Under the pieces are notes generated by a model, which searched no databases, had not been told where the DNA came from, and saw only the letters and a list, made by a program, of their open reading frames with translations. Source: Lachnospira sp. (GTDB lineage Bacteria > Bacillota > Clostridia > Lachnospirales > Lachnospiraceae). From it: DNA of 64,000 bases. Shown piece by piece: positions 18,428 to 26,593 of the stretch. The position numbers were made by a program, and so were the translations under genes. The stretch's first letter is position 1, and the number at the start of each line of letters is the position of its first letter. The DNA is taken from contig JAGATQ010000040.1 in assembly GCA_017621205.1 (NCBI GenBank), forward strand, positions 81,226 to 145,225, written 5' to 3'.

Positions 18428-18470
18428 ACAGGCAGTGAGTAGCGTCACTGTCTGCTTTTGTTCTGTTTTT
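18428..18470 (+). terminator. Terminator after the FliD-like pair
   Basis: CAGGCAGTGA pairs with TCACTGTCTG, with a T-rich tail reaching the next ribosome binding site. Confidence 0.75.
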
Positions 18471-18480
18471 GGAGGTTACT

Positions 18481-19578
18481 ATGCGACTGGTTCGTGGACT
18501 GATACGGTTCGTTATTATAATAATATTTATAGGATGCATTGGCGTAGAGGCATATCTACATGGTGCTTTTGATTTTGTTGAGAAGCTTGATAAGGTTACT
18601 TCTATGGAAGAACTGACAGAGTATATCAATGAGGAATTACGGCGGGATATCAATCAATTTGATATTTATGTAGAAAATGTTACAGAGGAGCAGATTAAAA
18701 ATGTGAACCGGAACCTGGATGGTTTTTTTGGAAATGTAACGACGTATACCATTCTTGGACAGAAGCGGGATGGTATGTTAAAGGTGCGTTTGAAGGTTCT
18801 GGCGTCGGAGAATCTTGAGGTTTGGAAGCTTTTGGTGGAGGGGAAAAATGATGTTGCACTTTCGGAAAAGGGACAAAAGCTTTATGATCAGGTATCGACA
18901 ATTTTACATAATGAAATACAGGAGGGAATGACGGATTTTGAAAAGGAGAAGGCATTACACGATTATCTGATTAAGAATTGTGCTTTTGAGGAAAACTATA
19001 AGGGCGGGGACAGAACCGGGGATGAGGATTATTACAAGGCCTATGGAGCGTTAGTTAATCATAAGGCGGTATGCAATGGTTATGCTGAAGCGATGAATTT
19101 GTTGTTGAATGCCGCAGGCATATCTTGTAAAATGGTTGTTGGTACGGCTGATGGAACAGATCATGCTTGGAATGTGGTCAAGCTCGAGGATGGGTGGTAT
19201 CAGGTGGACGCAACTTGGGATGATCCGACACCAGACCGGGAAGGAATGGTACAATATGATTATTTTAATTTGACAGATGAACAAATGGCGAAGAGCCACC
19301 AGTGGAACAGGGAAGATTATGAGGCTTGTACAGAGACTAAATACAACTACTTTATCTATTATAATCAGGTATGTTCTTCCTACGAGGAATATAAACAGAA
19401 GGTGAATCAGGCAATTGCGAAGAAAAAGAAAAAGATTGTCTATCTGGTGACAGAATATGAGAAGGGGGCGTATGATTTATCCTTTGTAGTAGATTCCCAT
19501 CTGAATATCAAAAAGGCAAGCTATATGACGAGTGATTCGCCGATGGGAACAATTATTTCGTTAAATGTAACATATTAA
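18481..19578 (+). CDS. Membrane-anchored transglutaminase-like protein
   Basis: A 365-residue protein with one N-terminal membrane segment (about residues 5-25) and an outside-facing transglutaminase-like fold. The presumed triad is visible: Cys in KAVCNGYAEAMNLLL, His in DHAWNVVKL and Asp in YQVDATWDDP. These residues are also found in proteases of the superfamily, so crosslinking versus proteolytic activity is undecided. Start at ATG 18481 behind GGAGG; an upstream GTG/ATG extension lacks support. It is followed after 16 bases by a HAAS-domain gene, probably in one transcript. Confidence 0.8.
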   Translation: MRLVRGLIRFVIIIIFIGCIGVEAYLHGAFDFVEKLDKVTSMEELTEYINEELRRDINQFDIYVENVTEEQIKNVNRNLDGFFGNVTTYTILGQKRDGMLKVRLKVLASENLEVWKLLVEGKNDVALSEKGQKLYDQVSTILHNEIQEGMTDFEKEKALHDYLIKNCAFEENYKGGDRTGDEDYYKAYGALVNHKAVCNGYAEAMNLLLNAAGISCKMVVGTADGTDHAWNVVKLEDGWYQVDATWDDPTPDREGMVQYDYFNLTDEQMAKSHQWNREDYEACTETKYNYFIYYNQVCSSYEEYKQKVNQAIAKKKKKIVYLVTEYEKGAYDLSFVVDSHLNIKKASYMTSDSPMGTIISLNVTY

Positions 19579-19594
19579 GAACAGGAGCAGAAAT

Positions 19595-20011
19595 ATGGAT
19601 AACTTTTTAAAAGAGCTGGAAGAAGGGCTTAGAGGAGAGGTTGCGGATAGTGTGGTAAGGGATACGCTTTCCTATTATCGAAATTATTTTGCCGAACAGA
19701 GGGCGAAGGGAGTTACAGAGCAGGAAGTGGTAGCTTCCCTTGGCAGTGGAAGGATAATTGCAAGAAGTGTGATTGACGCAAACCGTATGGATGGTAGACA
19801 GGCAGTATATACGAGTGGGACGAAACCCAAAACTGCGACAGAATCCGGTAATAAGACAGGGATATTTGAAAAGATAAAAACACTGCTTGTTATCATGGCA
19901 GTTACAATTGTAGTATTGTTTATTGTGGGATTATTTTTCCGGCTGGTTTGGATGGTACTCCCGGTTGTGCTTGTAATCATGCTGATTGTCTGGCTTGTAA
20001 AAAAATTGTGA
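19595..20011 (+). CDS. HAAS (DUF1700-like) domain membrane protein
   Basis: A 138-residue protein with an N-terminal helical HAAS-like domain (LKELEEGLRGEVADSVV...YYRNYFAEQ) and two hydrophobic segments at about residues 95-137. HAAS proteins often pair with PadR regulators or ECF sigma factors in membrane-stress modules; here the partner is instead the transglutaminase-like gene upstream. Function unknown. It precedes the tRNA genes. Confidence 0.7.
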   Translation: MDNFLKELEEGLRGEVADSVVRDTLSYYRNYFAEQRAKGVTEQEVVASLGSGRIIARSVIDANRMDGRQAVYTSGTKPKTATESGNKTGIFEKIKTLLVIMAVTIVVLFIVGLFFRLVWMVLPVVLVIMLIVWLVKKL

Positions 20012-20029
20012 ATGGTGTAACAAAAAAGG

Positions 20030-20058
20030 TTGACAAGTTTTGGGTTTTATAATATACT
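20030..20058 (+). promoter_or_regulatory. Consensus promoter of the tRNA-Val/tRNA-Met unit
   Basis: TTGACA at 20030-20035, a 17-base spacer and TATACT at 20053-20058, ending 28 bases before the mature tRNA-Val. It is one of the best promoter matches in the window. Confidence 0.85.
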
Positions 20059-20086
20059 ATCGTAGTGCTGTTGAGAAGCAGGTGAT

Positions 20087-20159
20087 GGAATCTTAGCTCA
20101 GCTGGGAGAGCATCTGCCTTACAAGCAGAGGGTCACAGGTTCGAGCCCTGTAGGTTCCA
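20087..20159 (+). tRNA. tRNA-Val (TAC)
   Basis: A 73-base cloverleaf: acceptor GGAATCT with AGGTTCC, D-arm TAGCTCAGCTGGGAGAGCA, anticodon stem TCTGC/GCAGA with loop CTTACAA (anticodon TAC), T-arm GGTTCGAGCC. The 3' CCA is not encoded. Confidence 0.95.
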
Positions 20160-20184
20160 TTTGGCGTAAGCCATCATAAGATAT

Positions 20185-20258
20185 GGCGGAGTAGCTCAGT
20201 TGGCTAGAGCACACGGTTCATACCCGTGGTGTCAGGAGTTCAAATCTCCTCTCCGCTA
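20185..20258 (+). tRNA. tRNA-Met (CAT), elongator type
   Basis: A 74-base cloverleaf with acceptor GGCGGAG/CTCCGCT, anticodon stem CACGG/CCGTG and loop TTCATAC (anticodon CAT). The G1-U72 pair and lack of three G-C pairs in the anticodon stem favour the elongator rather than the initiator. CCA not encoded. It is 25 bases after tRNA-Val and cotranscribed. Confidence 0.93.
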
Positions 20259-20267
20259 CGAGTAACT

Positions 20268-20299
20268 AGCTTGAAAACCAAGGTTTTCAAGCTTTTTTT
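20268..20299 (+). terminator. Terminator of the tRNA unit
   Basis: AGCTTGAAAACC at 20268-20279 pairs perfectly with GGTTTTCAAGCT at 20282-20293, followed by a T7 run. Confidence 0.9.
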
Positions 20300-20329
20300 G
20301 ATAGATAATGAATGAAAGGCGGTTATAGT

Positions 20330-20884
20330 ATGCGGATTGGTAATGGATATGATGTTCATCAGTTAGTTGAGGGAAGAGCTTTGATATTGGGTGGAGTTAC
20401 GATTCCTTATGAGAAAGGGTTATTGGGCCATTCGGATGCAGATGTTTTGCTGCATGCCATTATGGATGCATTGCTTGGAGCTGCGGCATTGGGTGATATA
20501 GGGAAGCATTTTCCTGATACAGACCCGGAATATAAAGGTGCTGACAGTTTGAAGCTTTTGGGGCATGTCAAGAAGCTTCTTGATGAGAAGCTCTTTATCG
20601 TTGGCAATGTGGATGCTACGGTGATTGCACAGCGTCCGAAGCTTGCTTCCTATATCCCAAAGATGGTAGAAAATGTGGCAAATACTTTAGAGGTGGATGA
20701 AAGCCAGATTAATATTAAGGCAACGACGGAGGAGCATCTTGGATTTACCGGAGAGGGACTCGGCATCAGTGCCAGTGCAGTTTGTCTGTTAGAAACAATT
20801 GAGGAAGCGAGCCGTGCTGTATATATAGAGGAGAGAGGTCAGGCAGGCTGTGAGGGGTGTCAGGGCTGCATAAAGGATCAATAA
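20330..20884 (+). CDS. ispF: 2-C-methyl-D-erythritol 2,4-cyclodiphosphate synthase
   Basis: Fifth step of the MEP pathway. The metal-binding GYDVHQL is at residues 6-12 and the [14 protein letters not shown] block with [11 protein letters not shown] follows. A TAEEHLGF-like segment ([12 protein letters not shown]) is present. Start at ATG 20330 gives [10 protein letters not shown], typical for the family. The enzyme core is about 157 residues; this protein has 184, the extra being a tail with CEGCQGC. The tail is unusual and could bind metal. ispD is absent beside it. The location ahead of cysS-mrnC-rlmB-sigH preserves the Firmicutes order. Confidence 0.95.
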   Translation: MRIGNGYDVHQLVEGRALILGGVTIPYEKGLLGHSDADVLLHAIMDALLGAAALGDIGKHFPDTDPEYKGADSLKLLGHVKKLLDEKLFIVGNVDATVIAQRPKLASYIPKMVENVANTLEVDESQINIKATTEEHLGFTGEGLGISASAVCLLETIEEASRAVYIEERGQAGCEGCQGCIKDQ

Positions 20885-20901
20885 ACCAAAGGGGAAATGT
20901 A

Positions 20902-20930
20902 TTGACAAATGGTACCATTTCACATAAAGT
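20902..20930 (+). promoter_or_regulatory. Promoter of cysS with embedded palindrome
   Basis: TTGACA at 20902-20907, a 17-base spacer, then TAAAGT at 20925-20930. The spacer region holds the perfect 14-bp palindrome AAATGGTACCATTT (20907-20920), a good candidate operator. No T-box leader is visible in the 36 bases before cysS. Confidence 0.6.
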
Positions 20931-20966
20931 AGAAATGATGTATTTTAGTATGGAAAGGATTTTAAT

Positions 20967-22376
20967 ATGAAGATATATAACAGCTTAACGAAATCCAAGC
21001 AGGAGTTTCACCCAATTCAGGAAGGGAAGGTCGGCATGTATGTCTGTGGACCGACGGTATATAATTATATTCATATTGGCAATGCCCGTCCGATGATTGT
21101 GTTTGATACAGTACGTCGTTACTTGGAACATAAAGGATATGAAGTAAACTATGTGTCGAATTTTACGGATGTGGATGATAAGATTATCAAAAAGGCTAAT
21201 GAGGAGGGGGTCGAGCCTTCTGTGATTTCAGAGCGGTTTATTGAGGAATGCAGGAAGGATATGAAGGGCTTGAATGTGAAGGAAGCGACACATCACCCCA
21301 AGGCGACAGAAGAAATTGATGGTATGATTGCCATGATTTCTGATTTGGTTGAGAAAGGGTACGCGTATGAGGTAGATGGTACGGTTTATTATCGTGTTGA
21401 GCACTTTCAAGATTATGGGAAGCTCTCCCACAAGAATCTTGAGGATATGCAATCCGGTCACCGGGATATTCTGGTGACCGGGGAGAGCCAGAAGGAAGAC
21501 CCCATGGACTTTGTTCTTTGGAAGCCGAAAAAAGAAGGGGAGCCTGCATGGGATTCTCCATGGGGAGAAGGGCGTCCGGGCTGGCATATTGAATGCTCTG
21601 TCATGAGCAGGAAATATGTTGGGGATACTCTGGATATTCATGCGGGAGGCGAAGATTTGATTTTTCCACATCATGAAAATGAAATTGCCCAGAGCGAGGC
21701 GGCGAACGGTGTGCCTTTCTCCAATTACTGGATGCACAATGCGTTTTTAAATATTGACAATAAGAAAATGAGCAAATCTGCCGGTAATTTCTTTACAGTG
21801 CGGGAGATTGGTGAGAAGTTTCCCCTGCAGGTTTTGCGTTTCTTTATGTTGAGTGTACATTATAGAAGTCCTTTGAATTTTTCGGATACGCTGGTACAGT
21901 CTGCCAAGAATGGTCTGGAGCGTATTTTGACTGCAGTGGAACATGCGCAGGAGATTGTAGAGGGTCTTCCTAAGAGTGATACAAGAAAGGCAGATGAGGA
22001 AGTTTCTTATCAGAAGCTTCAGGAGCTTATTAAGAAGTATGAGGATGCAATGGAGGATGACTTTAATACTGCAGATGCTATTGCGGCTATTTTTGAAATG
22101 GTGAAGCTTTCTAATATTACGGTGACGAAGGAGTCGTCATATGCCTATGCAAAGGAGATGCTCGATACAATTGTAGGGCTATGTGATGTCCTTGGCATTA
22201 TAACAAAGAAGCAGGAAGAAATTCTTGATTCTGATATAGAAGCGTTGATTGAGCAGAGGCAGCAGGCTAGGAAAAATAAGGATTTTGCGAAGGCAGATGC
22301 CATAAGGGATGAACTGCTTGAGCGGGGGATTGTCCTTAAGGATACCAGAGAAGGTGTGAAGTGGAGCAGAGCATAA
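20967..22376 (+). CDS. cysS: Cysteinyl-tRNA synthetase
   Basis: Class I aminoacyl-tRNA synthetase charging tRNA-Cys. The zinc-site Cys lies in YVCGPTVYN, the ATP motif is YIHIGNARP (HIGH-like) near residue 34, and KKMSKSAGN lies near residue 268. The HAGGEDLIFPHHENE block carries the other zinc ligands. Length 469 residues, normal. It starts the cysS-mrnC-rlmB-sigH run, each gene closely spaced, the same order as in Bacillus without yacP. Confidence 0.97.
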   Translation: MKIYNSLTKSKQEFHPIQEGKVGMYVCGPTVYNYIHIGNARPMIVFDTVRRYLEHKGYEVNYVSNFTDVDDKIIKKANEEGVEPSVISERFIEECRKDMKGLNVKEATHHPKATEEIDGMIAMISDLVEKGYAYEVDGTVYYRVEHFQDYGKLSHKNLEDMQSGHRDILVTGESQKEDPMDFVLWKPKKEGEPAWDSPWGEGRPGWHIECSVMSRKYVGDTLDIHAGGEDLIFPHHENEIAQSEAANGVPFSNYWMHNAFLNIDNKKMSKSAGNFFTVREIGEKFPLQVLRFFMLSVHYRSPLNFSDTLVQSAKNGLERILTAVEHAQEIVEGLPKSDTRKADEEVSYQKLQELIKKYEDAMEDDFNTADAIAAIFEMVKLSNITVTKESSYAYAKEMLDTIVGLCDVLGIITKKQEEILDSDIEALIEQRQQARKNKDFAKADAIRDELLERGIVLKDTREGVKWSRA

Positions 22377-22412
22377 GAACAGGTTGCCACAGTAGTTTTA
22401 AGAAGGAACAGT

Positions 22413-22943
22413 ATGGAAGAAAAAATGGATACGCAAATTGAGACAACAAAGAGAACAAAGATATGTCGGGACAGCGATTCTGGTGTAAGCAAGGATTGTC
22501 CGATGGATATCTGGCAGCAGGCAATGGAGGATTTCCAGAGACGGTTTGAGCTTCATAAGGTGAATGTGAAAGCATATTCCCCGCTTGCGTTAGCTTATAT
22601 TGGGGATACCATTTTTGATTTGATATTCCGAACACTGGTTGTCAGCAGGTTTAATATGGCGGCACATAAGTATCATAAAGAGGTATGCAGGTATGTTAGT
22701 GCAGTTGCCCAGTCCGAGATGGTGGAGCAGATACAGGAGCTTTTTACAGATGAGGAGCTTGAAATATATAAGAGAGGGCGTAATTCCAAGCCTTATAATA
22801 GGGCGAAGAATGCCAGTGTGATAGAATACCAGCGGGCAACCGGATTGGAGGCACTGGTCGGGTATCTTTACCTTGATGGAAGAATGGAGCGGATTTTTGA
22901 ACTGATAAAGGAAGGGATTTGCCGCATGAATGGCGGGGAATAG
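22413..22943 (+). CDS. mrnC: Mini-ribonuclease III
   Basis: Dimeric RNase III catalytic domain without the double-stranded RNA-binding domain; matures 23S rRNA ends. The catalytic region LALAYIGDTIFDLIFRT and the second block EIYKRGRNSKPYNRAKNAS are clear. The 176-residue protein has an N-terminal extension of about 45 residues rich in charged residues and Cys, longer than the usual family start, so the true start could be a later Met. The 3' end is followed 8 bases later by rlmB. Confidence 0.93.
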   Translation: MEEKMDTQIETTKRTKICRDSDSGVSKDCPMDIWQQAMEDFQRRFELHKVNVKAYSPLALAYIGDTIFDLIFRTLVVSRFNMAAHKYHKEVCRYVSAVAQSEMVEQIQELFTDEELEIYKRGRNSKPYNRAKNASVIEYQRATGLEALVGYLYLDGRMERIFELIKEGICRMNGGE

Positions 22944-22951
22944 GAGCAGGC

Positions 22952-23776
22952 ATGGCGAACAAGGAATATCCTAAGAAAAAGGAGCAAAGAAAACAAGCAG
23001 GCCACATGAAAGAGAAGACAGATAGAAGGGACACAGAGGGAATTGTGGAGGGACGTAATCCGGTGCTTGAAGCATTCCGGTCCGGGCAGACTGTGGAACG
23101 TGTCTATGTGTTGGATGGCTGTCTTGATGGACCAATTCAAAATATAGTAAGAGAAGCCAAGCGGCTTAAGTGCCGGTTGGATTTTGTGACAAAGGAACGC
23201 TTAGAACAACTGTCAGTCACCGGGCATCATCAGGGTGTAGTGGCGAAGGTAGCAGCATTTGCTTATGTTGAGGTTTCTGATATGCTTGAAGTGGCGAGAA
23301 GTAAGGGAGAAGACCCTTTTTTATTCTTGCTGGATGAAATAGAGGATCCGCACAATCTGGGAGCAATTATTCGGACTGCTAATCAGGTAGGGGCACATGG
23401 TGTTATTATTCCAAAGCACCGGGCTGTAGGATTGACGGCTACTGTTGCGAGGGCTTCGGCAGGTGCCATTCATTATACTCCTGTTGCAAAGGTGACGAAT
23501 CTGTCCCAGACAATAGAGGAGCTTAAAAAGGAAGGGCTTTGGTTTGTCTGTGCCGATATGGATGGGGAACTGATGTATCAGCAGAATTTAACGGGGGCAG
23601 TCGGACTTGTAATTGGAAACGAGGGCAGTGGTGTGAGTCGTTTAGTAAAGGAAAAATGTGATTTTATTACAGCGATTCCGATGAAGGGGCAGATTGATTC
23701 CTTGAATGCTTCTGTTGCGGCAGGCGTTCTGGCTTATGAGATTGTAAGACAACGTATAGAAAAATCAGGCTTATAG
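22952..23776 (+). CDS. rlmB: 23S rRNA 2'-O-methyltransferase RlmB (SpoU/TrmH family)
   Basis: Methylates a G in the 23S peptidyl-transferase region. The N-terminal substrate-binding domain (VEGRNPVLEAFRSGQTVERV) precedes the SPOUT knot with DEIEDPHNLGAIIRTAN, NEGSGVSRLVKEKCDF and the SLNASVAAG block. Start at ATG 22952 behind AGGAGCAGG; an in-frame ATG at 22919 lies inside mrnC. The first 30 residues are Lys/Glu-rich and poorly conserved. A 22-base piece of its 3' end is repeated downstream at 23802. Confidence 0.94.
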   Translation: MANKEYPKKKEQRKQAGHMKEKTDRRDTEGIVEGRNPVLEAFRSGQTVERVYVLDGCLDGPIQNIVREAKRLKCRLDFVTKERLEQLSVTGHHQGVVAKVAAFAYVEVSDMLEVARSKGEDPFLFLLDEIEDPHNLGAIIRTANQVGAHGVIIPKHRAVGLTATVARASAGAIHYTPVAKVTNLSQTIEELKKEGLWFVCADMDGELMYQQNLTGAVGLVIGNEGSGVSRLVKEKCDFITAIPMKGQIDSLNASVAAGVLAYEIVRQRIEKSGL

Positions 23777-23896
23777 GTTTGTAAGGCAGCGGTTTGCAAA
23801 ATCTGGCTTATGAGATTGTAAGAGTGGCTAGAGCAATAGAGATGGAAGTAGAAGTGCTATTTAGAAATATGGGTATGGCAGGATTAGGAGAGAGCT

Positions 23897-24496
23897 ATGG
23901 ATTATAGAGAGCTTTCGGATATTCAGATTATTGATTTAAGCCGTAAAGGTGATAATGAGGCAATGGAATATCTTCTAAAAAAATATCGTGGCATGATTCG
24001 TAAGGAAACAAGAAGAATGTATTTGATAGGCAGTGAGGAGGAAGACTTGACGCAGGAGGGAATGATAGGGCTGTTTAAGGCGATACGGGATTATGATGAG
24101 AACAAGCAGACCGATTTTGCATTATTTGCCCATATCTGTATTGTGCGTCAGATTTATAATGCTGTAACGGCATCCAAAAGACAGAAAAACATTCCTCTAA
24201 ACACCTATGTATCGTTTTATGCTCCTTTAGAAAAGGAGGAAAGCGGCATGACCTTACAGGAAGTGCTTAAGAATAATCAGGATGATCCAGAACGTCGTGT
24301 GATTGAGCAGGAGCGTGTGGAAGAGATTTGGAGACAGATTGACAGGGTATTAAGCCCGCTGGAGAAAAAAGTGTTGTTTTTATATTTGGATGGGGATAGC
24401 TATTTTACAATAGGGGAGAAGCTTGGAAAAGAAAAGAAGGCAATTGATAATGCGATACAGCGGATTCGGATGAAGCTGTCAAGTTATCGCAATTGA
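23897..24496 (+). CDS. sigH: RNA polymerase sigma factor, SigH type
   Basis: Sigma-70 family factor for early sporulation and stationary-phase genes. Region 2 (SRKGDNEAMEYLLKKYRGMI...EEEDLTQEGMIGLFKAI) and region 4 (LEKKVLFLYLDGDSYFTIGEKLGKEKKAIDNAIQRIR) are complete in 199 residues. Its identity is supported by position after rlmB, as in Bacillus, although yacP is missing and the ribosomal/secE/nusG genes do not follow. ATTAGGAGAG precedes the ATG. Confidence 0.9.
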   Translation: MDYRELSDIQIIDLSRKGDNEAMEYLLKKYRGMIRKETRRMYLIGSEEEDLTQEGMIGLFKAIRDYDENKQTDFALFAHICIVRQIYNAVTASKRQKNIPLNTYVSFYAPLEKEESGMTLQEVLKNNQDDPERRVIEQERVEEIWRQIDRVLSPLEKKVLFLYLDGDSYFTIGEKLGKEKKAIDNAIQRIRMKLSSYRN

Positions 24497-24517
24497 TGGA
24501 CATAAAGGAGAGTTTCT

Positions 24518-26206
24518 ATGGCAGTAATTGGTATTGATTTGGGAACAACCAATAGTCTGGTTGCATACTGGGATGAAGAAGCGAAGGAGGCGAGGATGAT
24601 TCCCAATGCTTTGGGAGAGCATCTGACTCCCTCCGTTGTTAGTGTGGATACGAATGGTGAGGTTTTGGTAGGGCGGATTGCTAAGGAATATCAGGTGGTA
24701 CATCCGGACCGCAGTGCGTCCGTATTTAAACGGCACATTGGAACAAAGAAGGAATATCGGCTTGGAGAGCGGAGTTTTTTGCCGGAAGAGCTGTCTGCTA
24801 TGATTGTTCGTTCCCTAAAAAAGGATGCGGAAAGTTTTCTTTCAGAGGAGGTAACGGAGGCGGTTATCAGTGTTCCGGCATATTTCAGTGACGCTCAGAG
24901 AAAGGCGACAAAGCGTGTTGGGGAACTGGCAGGTATTAAAGTGGAGCGCATTATTTCGGAACCGACAGCAGCAGCAGTTGCTTATGGAATTGCACAGGAG
25001 GACGCGGATACCAAATTTTTAGTATTTGACCTTGGCGGGGGAACTTTTGATATTTCTATATTGGAGCTGTTTGATTCAATCATGGAGGTTCGTGCTGTTG
25101 CCGGAGATAATTATTTAGGTGGGGAGGATTTCACTAAGGTACTATCAGATATTTTCTTAGAAAAGATTGGACTCAAGGAAGAGGCTCTCACCGCAGGTGA
25201 GCGTTCCATGCTTTATAAAAAGGCGGAAACAGCTAAAGTTCAAGGCGGGCATGCTTATGAATTGGAGTTAATGATTGGCGAGGAGCTAAAACAGGCGACG
25301 ATTTCCGAGTTTGAATATGAGGCAAAATGTAAGGCTTTGCTTAGCCGTCTTCGTGAGCCGGTGGAACGGGCACTTTCTGATGCCTCGGTTAAGGTGGCGG
25401 ATATTGATGCAATCATTCTTGTGGGAGGCGGAACGAAGCTGCCGATGATTCGCTCCTTTGTTGCCAAAATATTTGGCAAGCTTCCCTATATTAATATTAA
25501 TCCTGATGAGGTAGTCGCATTAGGGGCTGCTGTGCAGTCAGCATTGAAGGGAAAGAATGCCGCCATTAAAGAGGTTATATTAACAGATGTCTGTCCGTAT
25601 ACTCTTGGAACAAGCACTTCAGTAAGAAGGTCAGGAGGACATTATGAGCCGGGGCATTTTCTGCCGATTATTGAGCGAAACAGTATTATTCCTGTTAGCA
25701 AGGTGCAAACGGTTTATACGATTTATGAGGATCAGCGAGTGATGGAGATTGACATTTTGCAGGGCGAATCCCGTATGGCAAGGGACAATGTGTTATTAGG
25801 GGTTTTAAATGTTCCGGTACATGCGACACCGGAGAAGGAGGATAAGGCACAGATTCGCTATACGTATGATGTAAATGGACTTCTTGAGGTAGAGGTAACA
25901 GTGGACTCTTCAGGGGAGACTAAGAAGATGATTATCGAAAAGGATCCAGGAGCGATGAGCAAGGAGGAGATTGAGGCACGGTTTAAAGAGCTGGAGCATT
26001 TGAAGGTACATCCGAGGGATAATGCACAGAACCGTCTTGTGCTGGCGAGAGGAGAACGCCTTTATGAGGAGCATATCGGAGAGGTGAGGGAGATTGTAAC
26101 CTATTGGATGAATCAGTTTGAAAATGCGCTGGACCGTCAGAATCCGAAGGAGATTGAGAAGGTAAGGGCAGAGGTAATCAAGGCTTTTGATGAGCTGGAA
26201 TCATAG
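24518..26206 (+). CDS. hscC: HscC-type Hsp70 chaperone (short DnaK paralogue)
   Basis: Hsp70 with the full ATPase domain (GIDLGTTNSLVAYW start, IISEPTAAAVAYG, FDLGGGTFDIS, ILVGGGTKLPMIRS) and a substrate-binding domain (TLGTSTSVR...). The helical lid is short, total 562 residues against about 610-640 for DnaK. That length and the sequence style match HscC. No grpE or dnaJ lies next to it, so it is not the housekeeping dnaK locus. It lies 21 bases after sigH behind AAGGAGAG and may be cotranscribed with it. Confidence 0.88.
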   Translation: MAVIGIDLGTTNSLVAYWDEEAKEARMIPNALGEHLTPSVVSVDTNGEVLVGRIAKEYQVVHPDRSASVFKRHIGTKKEYRLGERSFLPEELSAMIVRSLKKDAESFLSEEVTEAVISVPAYFSDAQRKATKRVGELAGIKVERIISEPTAAAVAYGIAQEDADTKFLVFDLGGGTFDISILELFDSIMEVRAVAGDNYLGGEDFTKVLSDIFLEKIGLKEEALTAGERSMLYKKAETAKVQGGHAYELELMIGEELKQATISEFEYEAKCKALLSRLREPVERALSDASVKVADIDAIILVGGGTKLPMIRSFVAKIFGKLPYININPDEVVALGAAVQSALKGKNAAIKEVILTDVCPYTLGTSTSVRRSGGHYEPGHFLPIIERNSIIPVSKVQTVYTIYEDQRVMEIDILQGESRMARDNVLLGVLNVPVHATPEKEDKAQIRYTYDVNGLLEVEVTVDSSGETKKMIIEKDPGAMSKEEIEARFKELEHLKVHPRDNAQNRLVLARGERLYEEHIGEVREIVTYWMNQFENALDRQNPKEIEKVRAEVIKAFDELES

Positions 26207-26288
26207 TGCAGCAATGGTATTATAATAAGATGCTGTTTACGGCTTATCTTTCGTATGCAAATATTTTGTATTTTTTTAAATTTTACTC

Positions 26289-26317
26289 TTGCCAATTAAA
26301 AAAGAGTGTGCTAGAAT
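26289..26317 (+). promoter_or_regulatory. Promoter of tRNA-Thr
   Basis: TTGCCA at 26289-26294, 17-base spacer, TAGAAT at 26312-26317. Confidence 0.7.
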
Positions 26318-26331
26318 ACCATTTGTTGAGT

Positions 26332-26404
26332 GCTTTCATAGCTCAGGTGGTAGAGCGCATCATTGGTAATGATGAGGTCACGGGTTCAACTCCCGTTGAA
26401 AGCT
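26332..26404 (+). tRNA. tRNA-Thr (GGT)
   Basis: A 73-base cloverleaf: acceptor GCTTTCA/TGAAAGC, anticodon stem CATCA/TGATG with loop TTGGTAA (anticodon GGT), T-arm GGGTTCAACTCCC. CCA not encoded. Confidence 0.94.
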
Positions 26405-26416
26405 GATGGGCAAAAC

Positions 26417-26456
26417 CCCCGAAAGTCTAGTGATGACAAGGCTTTCGGGGATTTTT
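26417..26456 (+). terminator. Terminator of tRNA-Thr
   Basis: CCCCGAAAG at 26417-26425 pairs with CTTTCGGGG at 26442-26450 and is followed by ATTTTTAT. Confidence 0.85.
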
Positions 26457-26593
26457 ATATTGCAACTTCAAAAAACCACTAGGCAATTGTTACAAAAAAT
26501 GATATAATAGTTATACTAAAATGATAATATTTCTAGTTTTTGTGACTTTGTGTGAAATATAATGAGATAGTATATGAGGAGGAATAATGTAGC

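Noticed and set aside
24518..26206. Housekeeping DnaK
   Set aside because: Short C-terminal lid, no grpE or dnaJ neighbours and no CIRCE; it fits HscC better.
26206..26406. 66-residue frame overlapping tRNA-Thr
   Set aside because: It runs through the tRNA and its promoter, so it is a chance frame.
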